DNA of 64,000 nucleotides from Sphingobacteriales bacterium 44-15 (GCA_001899685.1 MKWG01000037.1:183777-247776); one strand, 5' to 3'. Shown: positions 9,491-18,796, counted from the first letter of the stretch. Numbers and translations are program-made. The notes: generated from the letters alone by a model not told the origin.

Positions 9491-10627
9491 TCAGTAATAT
9501 CTTCCCAATAAAGGATGTTCAACAATTATTTTCTTCACCAGGCGAGGATCAATCCGGCCTTCCCTCGTATACACTATTTTACCTCCCGGCTCCACCAGGA
9601 TGGTGTAGGGCAATGCTCCCTGCCACTCAGGATCTACAGCTTCTATCAGTTTGTATTTATCATCAAGAGAAAAAATATAATTGGTATTAGAAGCCTGTTG
9701 CTTTTTCAGGAACTGCAGCACCTTTGCTTTTTTTGCCGGATCGTCTGCGCTGATACTGATAAATTCAAAATCCCTTTTGCCATACATCCGGTTTATGGTG
9801 ATCAACTCCGGGAATTCGGTTACGCAGGGACCGCACCATGTTGCCCATATATTAATCAACCTGAGCTTGTCCGATTTATTTTGCAGCAATGTTTTAATGC
9901 CTTCCGTGTCAATGCTGTCTAATGACACAGGTTCTTTTGCCCATGCTTCACGGGCTTTGTTGATCCAGTCACTTTTTTCTATCCATTTAATGGAACATCC
10001 AAAAACCTTGGTGGTAGCTGGATCAACTTCTTTATTATGGAGTAAAGCTTCTATGGCGTTCCTGGTGTCATATGTATTAGGCGTTTTGGTGGGCTTTTCA
10101 ACATCATCTATACGTCCCCGGTAGCGAAGCTTCCTGCTCTTATCAAAAATAAAGACATGTGGTGTGGCAACAGGCCCGTATGCTTTTGCCGCTGCCTCTT
10201 TATCGCCATCATACAGGTAAGGAAAATTAAAATTTTTTTCTTTGGCACGTATTTTCATTTCCTCAAAAGAATCACTCATATCAGTGTAATCCAATTCACT
10301 CAGCGTAATGGAAGCCGGATCATTGGGCATGATGGCCACAATCGCTACGCTTTTATCTGCATAGTCTTTGGTTAATTGAATAATACGATCTTCATACGCC
10401 TGGGCCGTAGGGCAATGATTACAGGTAAATATTATTACAAGTATATCTTTGCTTTTAAATGAGGCAAGGCTATACTTTTTTCCATCAACGCCCGGCAAAC
10501 TGAAATCAGGAGCTTGTGCGCCTATAGCAAGCATAGGATGATCAGCATATGGAGGATTTGCAAACGAAGTTGTAGATAAAAAAAGAAGGGCAAAGCAAAG
10601 GAGGGCGATGAGAATATTATTCTTCAT
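9491..10627 (-). CDS. periplasmic double-thioredoxin-fold protein (peroxiredoxin-like plus TlpA/ResA-like)
   Basis: 378 residues with an N-terminal signal peptide (cleavage near TSFA, residue 23). Domain 1 (about 33-200) is AhpC/TSA-like: GAQAPDFSLPGVDG, then FTCNHCPTAQAYEDR with a Cys69-x-x-Cys72 pair, then ATPHVFIFDKSRKLRYRGRIDD. Domain 2 (about 235-378) is TlpA/ResA-like: NIWATWCGPCVTEFPEL with a WCGPC redox site, then GALPYTILVEPGGKIVYTREG with the cis-Pro loop. It probably handles thiol-disulphide exchange in the periplasm, the two folds perhaps passing electrons to each other. Monocistronic on the minus strand. Confidence 0.85.
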   Translation of the reverse strand: MKNNILIALLCFALLFLSTTSFANPPYADHPMLAIGAQAPDFSLPGVDGKKYSLASFKSKDILVIIFTCNHCPTAQAYEDRIIQLTKDYADKSVAIVAIMPNDPASITLSELDYTDMSDSFEEMKIRAKEKNFNFPYLYDGDKEAAAKAYGPVATPHVFIFDKSRKLRYRGRIDDVEKPTKTPNTYDTRNAIEALLHNKEVDPATTKVFGCSIKWIEKSDWINKAREAWAKEPVSLDSIDTEGIKTLLQNKSDKLRLINIWATWCGPCVTEFPELITINRMYGKRDFEFISISADDPAKKAKVLQFLKKQQASNTNYIFSLDDKYKLIEAVDPEWQGALPYTILVEPGGKIVYTREGRIDPRLVKKIIVEHPLLGRYY

Positions 10628-10705
10628 GACCGTTGGTTTACACTAAAGATACAAATTGTCTCGTGGAAACAGAAAGGTCACTATCAACAGGGTATTCAGC
10701 CGTGA

Positions 10706-10963
10706 TTATCTTTTAAAAGTAATTTTAAAATAAAGCATTAGCAACGAAAGAGAAAGTATAATAGCGTTAGCCACAATAATGGCCAAATCGTGCTTTACAA
10801 TTCCGTAAAACAGCCATGTAGACACATTACCAATCAAAATCAATACCATCCATATAGAAAGATCGCCTACGGACTTTGTTTGCCACGCTTTTATTACCTG
10901 CGGAACAAAAGTAACAGAGGATAAAAACGCTCCAAATAAGCCAACATAGTCTATCCACTGCAT
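10706..10963 (-). CDS. SemiSWEET-type sugar transporter (PQ-loop)
   Basis: 85-residue protein with three predicted membrane helices (about 7-25, 38-56, 61-80), the length and topology of bacterial SemiSWEETs, which work as dimers and move sugars passively. The PQ motif lies in TFVPQVIKAWQTKS, and the following DLSIWMVLILIGNVSTWLFYG is typical of the family. It sits between the thioredoxin gene (78 bp downstream) and fabI without an obvious functional partner. Confidence 0.88.
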   Translation of the reverse strand: MQWIDYVGLFGAFLSSVTFVPQVIKAWQTKSVGDLSIWMVLILIGNVSTWLFYGIVKHDLAIIVANAIILSLSLLMLYFKITFKR

Positions 10964-11009
10964 ATATGCTGTAGGTTTAATGACAGATATTTTGCTTAGT
11001 TATATCTTG

Positions 11010-11071
11010 TTTCACATTTGACGTTTCGCGTCTCACGTTTGACGTCTCACGTTTCACTATTCACCATTCAC
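11010..11071. repeat. short-period repeats of TCACGTTT / GACGTCTCAC type
   Basis: Spacer before the fabI stop codon built from near-identical short units: TTTGACGTTTCGCGTCTCAC, then GTTTGACGTCTCAC, then GTTTCAC, then TATTCACCATTCACTT. Same flavour as 13735-13798 and 29817-29895. Confidence 0.5.
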
Positions 11072-11083
11072 TTCCCCCGCCGT

Positions 11084-11896
11084 CTATTTCTCCATTGCCG
11101 AAAGCACTTCCTCGGTAACGCCGGTAAAAGAAAAACCGCCGTCGTGGAAAAGATTCTGCATGGTCACCATCCTGGTAAGATCGCTGAATAACGCAACGCA
11201 GTAGGAGGCGCAATCTTCCCCGGTGGCATTTCCCAGCGGGCTCATCTTTTCGGCATAGCTGATAAAGCTGTCAAAACCTTTTACGCCGCTGCCTGCAGTA
11301 GTGCGTGTAGGCGACTGTGATACGGTATTGATCCTGACTTTTTTCCTGACAGCATAGTGATAACCGAAGCTGCGGGTAATGCTTTCCAGCAGTGATTTGG
11401 CATCTGCCATCTCGCTGTAGTGCGGGAATACGCGCTGGGCGGCAATATAAGTCAACGCCACCACGCTGCCCCATTCATTAAGCGCATCCAGGTCCCAGGC
11501 TGTGCGCAAAATACGGTGTAACGATAATGCCGAGATATCCAGGGATTTTTGAGTGAAGTTATAATCAAGGTCAGTATATGACTTTCCTTTACGCATATTG
11601 ATGCTCATGCCTACAGAATGCAAAATGAAATCTATTTTGCCGCCAAAATGAGCCAGGGATTCCTCAAATAATTTTTTCAGGTCATCCATATTGGTAACAT
11701 CAGCTCCAATGACCGGGGCCTTAGTGATCTCAGCCAGCTTGTTGATCTCTCCCATTCGCAATGCCACAGGTGCATTTGTCAAAACAAGCTGCGCCCCTTC
11801 TTCGTGACACTTCAATGCAATCTGCCATGCAATGGATCTTTCATCAAGCGCACCGAAAATAATTCCTTTTTTTCCTTTCAAAAGGTTATAAGCCAT
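11084..11896 (-). CDS. fabI: enoyl-[acyl-carrier-protein] reductase (NADH)
   Basis: Last reductive step of each type II fatty-acid elongation cycle. 270 residues; SDR fold with GKKGIIFGALDERSIAWQIA (about 9-28), the FabI-style cofactor loop. Catalytic residues sit in TYIAAQRVFPHYSEMADAKS, giving a Tyr-x6-Lys pair plus the upstream Tyr. ISALSLHRI and SGVKGFDSFI (substrate loop) are also visible. It lies 93 bp downstream of recN on the same strand. Length and motifs match classical FabI rather than FabV or FabK. Confidence 0.93.
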   Translation of the reverse strand: MAYNLLKGKKGIIFGALDERSIAWQIALKCHEEGAQLVLTNAPVALRMGEINKLAEITKAPVIGADVTNMDDLKKLFEESLAHFGGKIDFILHSVGMSINMRKGKSYTDLDYNFTQKSLDISALSLHRILRTAWDLDALNEWGSVVALTYIAAQRVFPHYSEMADAKSLLESITRSFGYHYAVRKKVRINTVSQSPTRTTAGSGVKGFDSFISYAEKMSPLGNATGEDCASYCVALFSDLTRMVTMQNLFHDGGFSFTGVTEEVLSAMEK

Positions 11897-11989
11897 ATAG
11901 TAGTCTTTTTAAAATTGAGCGTAAAAATAGGAATTCAAAAGGAAGAACCCAATACCGGCAATTAAAGTTAAAGCCGCAAAGCTGCTTTC

Positions 11990-13645
11990 TCAGGTAGTGA
12001 TCATTTCTCTTGCATTGTTCATTACAACAGGCGTCGGCTTTTCACCACCCAGCATTCTTGCTATAGCATCTACCCTTTCCTCATCATTAAGCTGCCTGAT
12101 CTGCGTATGGATCTTTCCGTTCCTTTCCTGCTTGTATACAAAGAAGTGCATATCGGCTTTAGCAGCGATCTGCGGCTGATGGGTGATAGCGATCACCTGG
12201 TGCGACCTGCCCAGCGCTTTCATAATGATACCCACCTGCTTTGCCGCCTCGCCGCTGATACCGGAATCTATTTCATCAAAGATCAGCGTGGGCAATTCCA
12301 CGGAAGCGGCTACCAGTGATTTGATGCAAAGCATGAGCCTGCTCAGCTCACCGCCGCTGGCAACTTTTTTTAAGGACTCAAAACGGTTGCTTTTATTTGC
12401 ATCAAACAGAAATTCTATACTGTCGGCGCCATACGGTCCTAATGCAGAAGCAGACAGGCTTACCTTGAGCCTTGCATTAGGCATACCCACCTGTGCGAGC
12501 AGCTTTTCTGTCTTTTTTTCCAGCGGTGCAATCTGCTTTGCCCTGCCAGCCGTAAGGGTTGCCGCTAATGCCGTAACTTCCTTTAATTGTGCCGCTGCCT
12601 CTTTTTCCAGCCTGCTGATAGCCTCATCAAGATGCAGTATTTGTGTAAGCTGCTGTTCAAGATTTCCTTTTATAGAAAGCAGTTCCGCTGTAGTCTGCAC
12701 ACCGTGCTTCTTCAGCAATTTATACCCGGTATCCAACCGCTCATTGAGCAATTGGATCCTTGCTGCATCAAATTCCAGTGCTTCATTTATCTGCTCTGCT
12801 TCATCCGCTATATCACGCAGTTCAATATGCGCCGACTGGAGCCGCTGAATGAGAGCCGGTATACCTGCATGGTACTGCTCTGCAGACTGCAACTGGTTTG
12901 CCAGCGCCTTCAACTGTTGCACAACGGGTTGGTCCCCTTCCTGCAGCGTGAACTGTACTTTGCCGAGCGATGCTTTAATAAGCTCCGCATTATTCAGGAT
13001 CTTCAGCTCAGCTTCAATATCCTCCAGCTCATTTTCCTTTAAAGCTGCGTCTTCCAACTCAGAGAATAAAAACCTGTTGTAATCAAGCTCTTTTTGTGCC
13101 GATGCCTGCTGCTGCCTCGCTAAGGACAATTGTTTTTCTGTCTGTATATACCTTGCATATATACGCTGATAACCGGCAAGCGTTTCCGGGTGCCCGGCCA
13201 GCGCGTCAATAATATCCCTTTGAAAATCGCTGTCGCCCAGCTCAAGGGTATCAAACTGCTGGTGAAGATCCACCAGCATAGAAGCGAGCTGTTTCAGTTG
13301 CACAAGGGTTACAGGCGTATCGTTGACAAAAGCCCTCGACTTACCATTGGCGCTCACCTCCCTTCTTATTATGATCTCATCTGCGGCATCCAGGTCATTT
13401 TCTGCAATGAATTTTTGTATATCCTTTCTTTTATCTGTTGTAAATACCCCTTCCACAATACATTTGCTGTCGCTGTCGAATAACACATTGCTGTCAGCGC
13501 GCTCACCCAGTATCAGGCCCATCGCTCCCACAAGTATACTTTTACCGGCGCCTGTTTCGCCCGTAATGATATTCAGCTTTTCTGAAAAAGAGATATCTAT
13601 TGAATCAATAATTGCGTAATGCCGTATGAAGAGTTTCTGAAGCAT
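11990..13645 (-). CDS. recN: DNA repair protein RecN
   Basis: SMC-like ATPase for double-strand-break repair, 551 residues. The N-terminal Walker A is in ITGETGAGKSILVGAM (about 28-43). A long coiled-coil region runs from about 150 to 365 (many Glu/Leu/Gln heptads). The C-terminal head has the signature SGGELSRLMLCIKSL and the Walker B region PTLIFDEIDSGISGEAA. Starts with MLQKLFIRHYAIID, the typical RecN opening, at an ATG 206 bp from the zinc-ribbon gene. Apparently co-directional with fabI. Confidence 0.95.
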   Translation of the reverse strand: MLQKLFIRHYAIIDSIDISFSEKLNIITGETGAGKSILVGAMGLILGERADSNVLFDSDSKCIVEGVFTTDKRKDIQKFIAENDLDAADEIIIRREVSANGKSRAFVNDTPVTLVQLKQLASMLVDLHQQFDTLELGDSDFQRDIIDALAGHPETLAGYQRIYARYIQTEKQLSLARQQQASAQKELDYNRFLFSELEDAALKENELEDIEAELKILNNAELIKASLGKVQFTLQEGDQPVVQQLKALANQLQSAEQYHAGIPALIQRLQSAHIELRDIADEAEQINEALEFDAARIQLLNERLDTGYKLLKKHGVQTTAELLSIKGNLEQQLTQILHLDEAISRLEKEAAAQLKEVTALAATLTAGRAKQIAPLEKKTEKLLAQVGMPNARLKVSLSASALGPYGADSIEFLFDANKSNRFESLKKVASGGELSRLMLCIKSLVAASVELPTLIFDEIDSGISGEAAKQVGIIMKALGRSHQVIAITHQPQIAAKADMHFFVYKQERNGKIHTQIRQLNDEERVDAIARMLGGEKPTPVVMNNAREMITT

Positions 13646-13694
13646 AAGCCGGTACTTACTCCTGCAAGTTAACAGATCGTTTTTTCTGCACCAA

Positions 13695-13726
13695 CAAAAT
13701 AAAAGGCATCCGTTGCGCGGATGCCT
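13695..13726 (-). terminator. rho-independent terminator of the Nif3/zinc-ribbon operon
   Basis: On the minus strand AGGCATCCG pairs with CGGATGCCT around a 5-nt loop, followed by TTTTATTTTG. It lies between the zinc-ribbon gene and recN and so separates the two transcription units. Confidence 0.82.
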
Positions 13727-13734
13727 ATAGTTAT

Positions 13735-13798
13735 GTCAAATGTGAAAGGTGAGACGACAAATGTGAGGATCTCACGTTTATCTTCTCACCTCTCACAA
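13735..13798. repeat. short-period inverted and direct repeats
   Basis: Units such as AAATGTGAAAGGTGAGACG and ACAAATGTGAGG are followed by their approximate complements CTCACGTTT and TCTCACCTCTCACA, so the stretch can fold on itself. Member of the same low-complexity class as 11010-11071. Confidence 0.5.
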
Positions 13799-13851
13799 AG
13801 AAATACGGAAAATTATTGTTGACATGACACTATATATGATCACAGCCTTTT

Positions 13852-14607
13852 TTATTTGGCTTCTACCTCATTGTAAAGGTCTTCATCAATCAATATACGC
13901 CCGCAGTTTTCGCAAATAATTATTTTCTTGCGCTGGCGTATCTCACTCTGCCTCTGGGGAGGGATGGCGTTAAAGCATCCGCCGCAGGCATCTCTCAGCA
14001 CAGGCACTATCGCCAGCCCGTTACGGTAGCTTTTTCGGATCCTTTCATAAGAAGCAAGCAAACGTGGCTCCACTTTTTCGCGGGCCGATGTTGCCGTAGA
14101 CTGAAACTCATTTTCTTCTTTTTCAGTATCAGTGATGATCTTCTCCAGCTCTCCTTTTTTGTGCTTCAAAACGCCTTCTTTATTAGAAACCGCTTTCTTT
14201 GCATTTTCAAGAAGGCGTGCCTTATCTGCGATTTCTTCGTTGGCATCCTTGATATGCTTTTCAGCCAGCTTTACTTCAAGGTTCTGCAGCTCCATTTCCT
14301 TGGTGATGGCTTCAAACTCACGGTTATTCTTAACATTCTCGCTCTGCTTTTCATATTTCTTTACAAGCGCCTGGGAATCCTTGATAACATTCTTTTTCTG
14401 TTCAATAAATTCCTGGATGCCGTTGATCTCTTCTTCTACCCGGGTTTGCCTTGCATGGAGCCCGTGGATCTCATCTTCAAGGTCTCTCACTTCCATCGGA
14501 AGCTCGCCTTTAAGTATTTTTATTTCATCAAGCTTGGAATCTATTTTCTGCAGGGCAACAAGTGAAGAGAGTTTTTCTTCAACTGAAAATTCTTTTACGT
14601 TGGCCAT
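13852..14607 (-). CDS. C4-type zinc-ribbon coiled-coil protein
   Basis: 251 residues. Residues about 10-190 form a long alpha-helical coiled coil. The C-terminus has two CxxC-type pairs, CGGCFNAIPPQR and CENCGRILIDED, that make a zinc ribbon. This is the DUF164/zf-RING_7 arrangement found next to Nif3-like genes in many bacteria. It starts 22 bp after the stop of the Nif3 gene, so the two form an operon. Function is not established; a nucleic-acid or protein scaffold role has been proposed for relatives. Confidence 0.85.
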   Translation of the reverse strand: MANVKEFSVEEKLSSLVALQKIDSKLDEIKILKGELPMEVRDLEDEIHGLHARQTRVEEEINGIQEFIEQKKNVIKDSQALVKKYEKQSENVKNNREFEAITKEMELQNLEVKLAEKHIKDANEEIADKARLLENAKKAVSNKEGVLKHKKGELEKIITDTEKEENEFQSTATSAREKVEPRLLASYERIRKSYRNGLAIVPVLRDACGGCFNAIPPQRQSEIRQRKKIIICENCGRILIDEDLYNEVEAK

Positions 14608-14629
14608 AAAGTGCTGATGCGGTTTTTGT

Positions 14630-15727
14630 TTATGCGTAATAAAACACGGGATTGGTATTCACCGCGGTTTTAAGGACGGCAAAGGTAGGAAATTTTTCCC
14701 TCAAAATGTCATATATAAGATCAATCGTAAATTGCTCGCTCTCGTAATGCCCTATATCCGCAATCACCACCCGTCCCTCAGCATCAAAAAACTCATGGTA
14801 TTTCATATCCGCAGTAATAAACATATCGGATCCTGTCCGTAAAACATTGGAAATCAGTAAGCTACCTGCCCCGCCACATAAAGATACTGTTTTAACTGTC
14901 CTTCCGGTAAGCGCCGTATGTCGTATGACAGAAAGCTTAAAAATGCTTTTAAGCTGTGCTAAAAACGTTTTTTCATCTACTGGCTGAGGCAATATTCCTG
15001 TCAGCCCGGCACCTACCCGGTCGAAAGTATTGTCTAATGCTACAATGTCATAGGCAGGCTCTTCGTAAGGATGGGCGTTAGTTAAAGCGTTAATTACCTG
15101 CTGCTGGAGCCAGTATGGGAAAATGATCTCCACCTTAATTTCCTCCTCCGTATGCAGCTCGCCACGCCTGCCGACGAAAGGATTAGTCTCTTCCCCACCC
15201 CGGAAAGTGCCCTGCCCGCCCGTATTGAAGCTGCATTCACTGTAATTGCCGATATGCCCTGCCCCGGCAGCCCATATTGCCTTTCGCAACTGCCCGGCAT
15301 GATCCCGGGGAACATAAGTAAATAACTTTTTAAGTGCATCTTTTTTAGGCAGTAACACCCGGCGATCCACCAGACCCAGCAGGTCGGCCATTTTCCCGTT
15401 CACCCCGGCGAGTATATTGTCGAGATTAGTATGTATGGCATAAATAGCTATATCGTGCTTTATAGCTTTGATAATGGTACGTTCTACATAGTTCCTGCCC
15501 GTAATGCTTTTAAGCCCCCTGAACACCACAGGATGATGCGCGACCACAGTATTGCAATTGTTTTTAATAGCTTCTTCCACAACAGCTTCCGTGGTATCGA
15601 GTGCGCAAAGGATGCCGGTACATGTTGTTTCCTTATTGCCGGTGATCAAACCTGCATTGTCATACTCCTCCTGCAGAGACGGCGGTGCAAAATTTTCTAA
15701 AACGTTAATGATGTCTTTAATTTTCAT
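14630..15727 (-). CDS. Nif3-like dinuclear metal-centre protein (GTP cyclohydrolase I type 2 family)
   Basis: 365 residues from the ATG at 15727 (MKIKDIINVLENFAPP). The frame is open a further 29 codons upstream, but that stretch overlaps the divergent promoter zone and is not conserved-looking. Metal-binding motifs: NCNTVVAHHPVVF, AIYAIHTNLDN and, near the C-terminus, GGAGSLL and DIGHYESEQF. A central insert (about 130-230) carries the NGG1p-interacting-factor-3-like extra domain usual in Bacteroidota and Firmicutes versions. Enzymatic role unresolved in the family. Operon with the downstream zinc-ribbon gene. Confidence 0.9.
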   Translation of the reverse strand: MKIKDIINVLENFAPPSLQEEYDNAGLITGNKETTCTGILCALDTTEAVVEEAIKNNCNTVVAHHPVVFRGLKSITGRNYVERTIIKAIKHDIAIYAIHTNLDNILAGVNGKMADLLGLVDRRVLLPKKDALKKLFTYVPRDHAGQLRKAIWAAGAGHIGNYSECSFNTGGQGTFRGGEETNPFVGRRGELHTEEEIKVEIIFPYWLQQQVINALTNAHPYEEPAYDIVALDNTFDRVGAGLTGILPQPVDEKTFLAQLKSIFKLSVIRHTALTGRTVKTVSLCGGAGSLLISNVLRTGSDMFITADMKYHEFFDAEGRVVIADIGHYESEQFTIDLIYDILREKFPTFAVLKTAVNTNPVFYYA

Positions 15728-15776
15728 GCTTATCGAAATACGAATATAAAAATAGCCATTACTTTGCTGCGAATAT

Positions 15777-16601
15777 ATGAAAAGCGGGATCCTGCTATTA
15801 TTAGTTTTGCTCACAGGATTTTGTATATCAGCACAAGGCTATTCCGGCGATTGGGATACTTATGTGATGGATGTAGAAAATAAACCTGTATCGGTAATGG
15901 TTGACCTGGCTTTTGGCGTATCGCCGGAGGCTAAGGAAAGACCTAATGCCATCATTATACGCCTGAAGCTACTTTCAGTTTTGAAAAATGGCATGCCTTC
16001 TGATAAAGAAGTGAAGGTGCTGAATGAAATAGAAGATTCACTGGTGGAAAAACTAAGCGGTTCACTACAGGCTGCGTATGTAGGAAGGTATACCGCTTCC
16101 GGTGTAAGGGATTTTTATTTTTACAGCAATGACACTTCGGGTTATAAGCATCATATTGCCGAAGCGCTGCAAAAATATCCTGCTTTTCACTGGATGGCTA
16201 AAGCGCAGCCCGATGAGCGGAAGAGTAATTATTACGATGTATTGTATCCGACATCTGAAGAGATGGAACGTATACAAAACAGGCGGGTGGTGGATGAACT
16301 GCGCAGCAAGGGAGATATAATAACCGCTCCCCGCAGGGTAGACCATTTTATTTTTTTTAAAACTGAAGCCGACCGGAAAGCTTTTGCGATGATCGTGCAG
16401 GACAGCGGCTTTGTAGTAGAAAATGCAGGACAGGAGCAGGGCGTAAAGGATCGTCCCTACAGCCTGCAGATAAGCCGTGTAGATAAAATAGATTACGACA
16501 ATATAGATAAAGTGACCCTGTATTTGTGGAAGCTGGCATTGCAGCATTTTGCAAAATATGACGGATGGGAAACCTTTGTGGTGAGGGGGGAGGAAAAGTG
16601 A
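15777..16601 (+). CDS. secreted DUF695-RraB two-domain protein
   Basis: 274 residues. An N-terminal signal peptide (hydrophobic core ILLLLVLLTGF, cleavage near ISAQ, residue 20) is followed by a DUF695 domain (about 25-150: DWDTYVMDVENKPVSVMVDL, then RDFYFYSND). A C-terminal RraB-like domain (about 165-270) runs from QNRRVVDELRSKGD through RRVDHFIFFKTEADRKAFA to FAKYDGWETF; the YDGWE ending is characteristic. In E. coli RraB is a cytoplasmic RNase E inhibitor, so a signal peptide here is unexpected and implies a different role. Divergent from the Nif3 gene, 49 bp apart. Confidence 0.78.
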   Translation: MKSGILLLLVLLTGFCISAQGYSGDWDTYVMDVENKPVSVMVDLAFGVSPEAKERPNAIIIRLKLLSVLKNGMPSDKEVKVLNEIEDSLVEKLSGSLQAAYVGRYTASGVRDFYFYSNDTSGYKHHIAEALQKYPAFHWMAKAQPDERKSNYYDVLYPTSEEMERIQNRRVVDELRSKGDIITAPRRVDHFIFFKTEADRKAFAMIVQDSGFVVENAGQEQGVKDRPYSLQISRVDKIDYDNIDKVTLYLWKLALQHFAKYDGWETFVVRGEEK

Positions 16602-16650
16602 ATGGTGAATAGTGAATTTTATTCACTATTGCCTATTGCCCATTCACCCT
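16598..16650. repeat. inverted repeat spacer, GTGAATAGTGAAT type
   Basis: GTGAATGG and AATAGTGAA are followed by TTCACTATT and CCATTCAC, making an extended fold-back immediately after the DUF695-RraB stop codon. T-tract absent, so it is not a classical terminator. Confidence 0.45.
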
Positions 16651-16674
16651 AAAATCAATTAAATAACGCTATAC

Positions 16675-18177
16675 ATGCCCGGAGAAGAGCTTTATCAGCA
16701 GTATATAACAAAAATGCGCAGGATAGCCGATGTAAAAAATACACTGGCGGTAATGCAATGGGACCAGGAAACCTATCTTCCTCCCAAAGGAGCGGAGCTG
16801 AGAGGAGAACAAATGGCAACATTGAGTGAAATAGCGCATGAAATGTTTGCTGAAGAGGAGCTGGGGAAACTGCTCCGTCAATTGTCTGAGATAAAAGCGC
16901 TTCCCATTTTACAGCAAAGAAACGTGGAACTGACGCTCGAAGATTATAATAAGAATAAGAAATACAGTGCCGCTTTCGTGCGCAAGCTTTCGGAAGCAAC
17001 AAGCAGGAGCTATCATTCCTGGGTGGAAGCGCGCAGACAAAACAATTTTGGCTTATTTAAAAAAGAGCTGGGAGAACTGGTAGCGTTAAAAAAAGAGGAA
17101 ACATATATTCTTGGTTTTGAAAAACATCCCTACGATGCATTGCTTAATGAATATGAAAAAGGAGCTACGGTGGAATGGCTTAATGGCTTGTTCAATCAAC
17201 TGAAGCAGCCTTTGAAAGATCTGCTGACAGCTATTTTGCAAAAAGCACCACCAGCCGATGCTTTTTTACACCAGCATTTTGACAAAGACAAACAGTGGTC
17301 ATTTGGCCTGGAGGTTTTAAAGAAAATGGGGTATGATTTCGAAGCCGGTCGGCAGGATATCTCAGCGCATCCTTTCACCACAAGCTTTAATGCGCATGAT
17401 GTAAGAATCACTACCCGTATTGATGAAAATGATTTTACTTCCATGACCTGGAGCTGCATTCATGAAGGCGGTCATGCATTATATGAGCAGGGATTGCCGG
17501 TAGAAGCATACGGCCTGCCGGCGGGGGAATTTTGTTCGCTCGGCATTCATGAGTCGCAAAGCCGGCTGTGGGAAAACTGTATCGGCAGGAGCATGGCATT
17601 TATTGAAGGGAACTATCCGTTGATGCAGCAATATTTTCCCGGGCTTCACCGGGTTACGGCAGCGGAGCTTTACCGGGCGGTAAATAAGGTACAACCTTCT
17701 CTTATCAGGACGGAAGCAGATGAGCTGACCTATCATTTTCATGTAATGATACGCTATGATGTGGAGAAAAAGCTGATAGAAGGCAGCCTGCCAGTGGAAG
17801 ATATCCCGGCATGCTGGAATGAAATGTATAAGCAATATCTTGGCGTGGATGTACCAAACGATGCGCAGGGCTGCCTGCAGGATATTCACTGGAGCCATGG
17901 CAGCTTTGGATATTTTCCTACCTACAGCCTGGGCAGTCTGTACGCGGCACAATTCCTGGCGTATATACAGCAACAAAATACTGACCTGCCATCACAAATT
18001 GCCGCAGGAGATTATAACAGTATTCATCAATGGCTCAAAGAAAATATATACCGGTATGGCAGGATATATACGAGCGATGAATTGTGCAATAAAGCCACGG
18101 GAGAGCCGTTACAGCTACAATACTTTATGGAGTATGTGCGTACTAAATACGCTGATATTTATCAATTACCGAAATAG
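16675..18177 (+). CDS. M32-family zinc carboxypeptidase
   Basis: Cytoplasmic metallocarboxypeptidase of 500 residues, the normal M32 length. The family signature sits in SCIHEGGHALYEQG with the HExxH motif at His263-His267. The third ligand Glu is expected in SLGIHESQSRLWENCIGRS about 25 residues further on, and PSLIRTEADELTYHFHVMIRYDVEK and the C-terminal SHGSFGYFPTYSLGSLYAAQ are also M32 hallmarks. It removes C-terminal residues from peptides. The downstream lipoprotein gene begins 6 bp after the stop. Confidence 0.94.
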   Translation: MPGEELYQQYITKMRRIADVKNTLAVMQWDQETYLPPKGAELRGEQMATLSEIAHEMFAEEELGKLLRQLSEIKALPILQQRNVELTLEDYNKNKKYSAAFVRKLSEATSRSYHSWVEARRQNNFGLFKKELGELVALKKEETYILGFEKHPYDALLNEYEKGATVEWLNGLFNQLKQPLKDLLTAILQKAPPADAFLHQHFDKDKQWSFGLEVLKKMGYDFEAGRQDISAHPFTTSFNAHDVRITTRIDENDFTSMTWSCIHEGGHALYEQGLPVEAYGLPAGEFCSLGIHESQSRLWENCIGRSMAFIEGNYPLMQQYFPGLHRVTAAELYRAVNKVQPSLIRTEADELTYHFHVMIRYDVEKKLIEGSLPVEDIPACWNEMYKQYLGVDVPNDAQGCLQDIHWSHGSFGYFPTYSLGSLYAAQFLAYIQQQNTDLPSQIAAGDYNSIHQWLKENIYRYGRIYTSDELCNKATGEPLQLQYFMEYVRTKYADIYQLPK

Positions 18178-18183
18178 TGTGTT

Positions 18184-18615
18184 ATGGTAAAACAATTTCG
18201 TGCTTTGCTGATGTCCTCACTGGTGCTTACCCTTTTGGTGGGGGGAACAGCTTGTAAAAAAGTGAAGGAAGATCTGGCCAGGAGGTTTATTATAAGTGCA
18301 ATGACAGACGGGCGTTGGCTGGTAGATAAGTTTACAGAAGATACAGAAGACATTACTGCTTCTTTCAGCGGGTATGAATTCCAGTTTAAAGAAGATGGGA
18401 AAGTATACGCCGTTCTTGGCGCTTCTCAGGAAGAAGGAACATGGGTGGGTGATGTAAATGCACTTACTATTTTTTCAAATTTTCCAGGGGCTACAGCACC
18501 CCTGTCCGGTTTGAATGACACATGGAAGATCACCAACAATACCACTAAATTAGTTGAAGCCGAACCGGTTAATCCAGCTCGGAAAGCGTATCTGAAACTG
18601 GTCAAGAAAAACTAA
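18184..18615 (+). CDS. small lipocalin-like lipoprotein, function unknown
   Basis: 143 residues with a lipoprotein signal ending in GGTAC-KK (Cys24). The mature part contains RWLVDKFTEDTEDITASFSGYEFQF and an alternating pattern of short strands, resembling the lipocalin-like/DUF4923-style envelope lipoproteins common in Bacteroidota. The start is 6 bp after the carboxypeptidase stop, so co-transcription is likely. No catalytic residues can be identified. Confidence 0.65.
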   Translation: MVKQFRALLMSSLVLTLLVGGTACKKVKEDLARRFIISAMTDGRWLVDKFTEDTEDITASFSGYEFQFKEDGKVYAVLGASQEEGTWVGDVNALTIFSNFPGATAPLSGLNDTWKITNNTTKLVEAEPVNPARKAYLKLVKKN

Positions 18616-18796
18616 CTATTTTTTTCTACATCCAACTTTTCCTCCGGGTGCTGCGTCAATGGATGGCATCCCTTTTGCAACTCCCCTTTTGAAAGAGACA
18701 TACACATCCTGTAGGGAACCGAAAAAAATTATGATAGTTCTGCCTTGCAGGCAATGAAAAGCTATTATATCTGGCCTCATTAAATTGATTATGTAG

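Noticed and set aside
12183-12848. 221-codon plus-strand open frame inside recN
   Set aside because: Antisense to a clear RecN with full motifs; the translation is a serine/alanine-rich mirror of the coiled coil.
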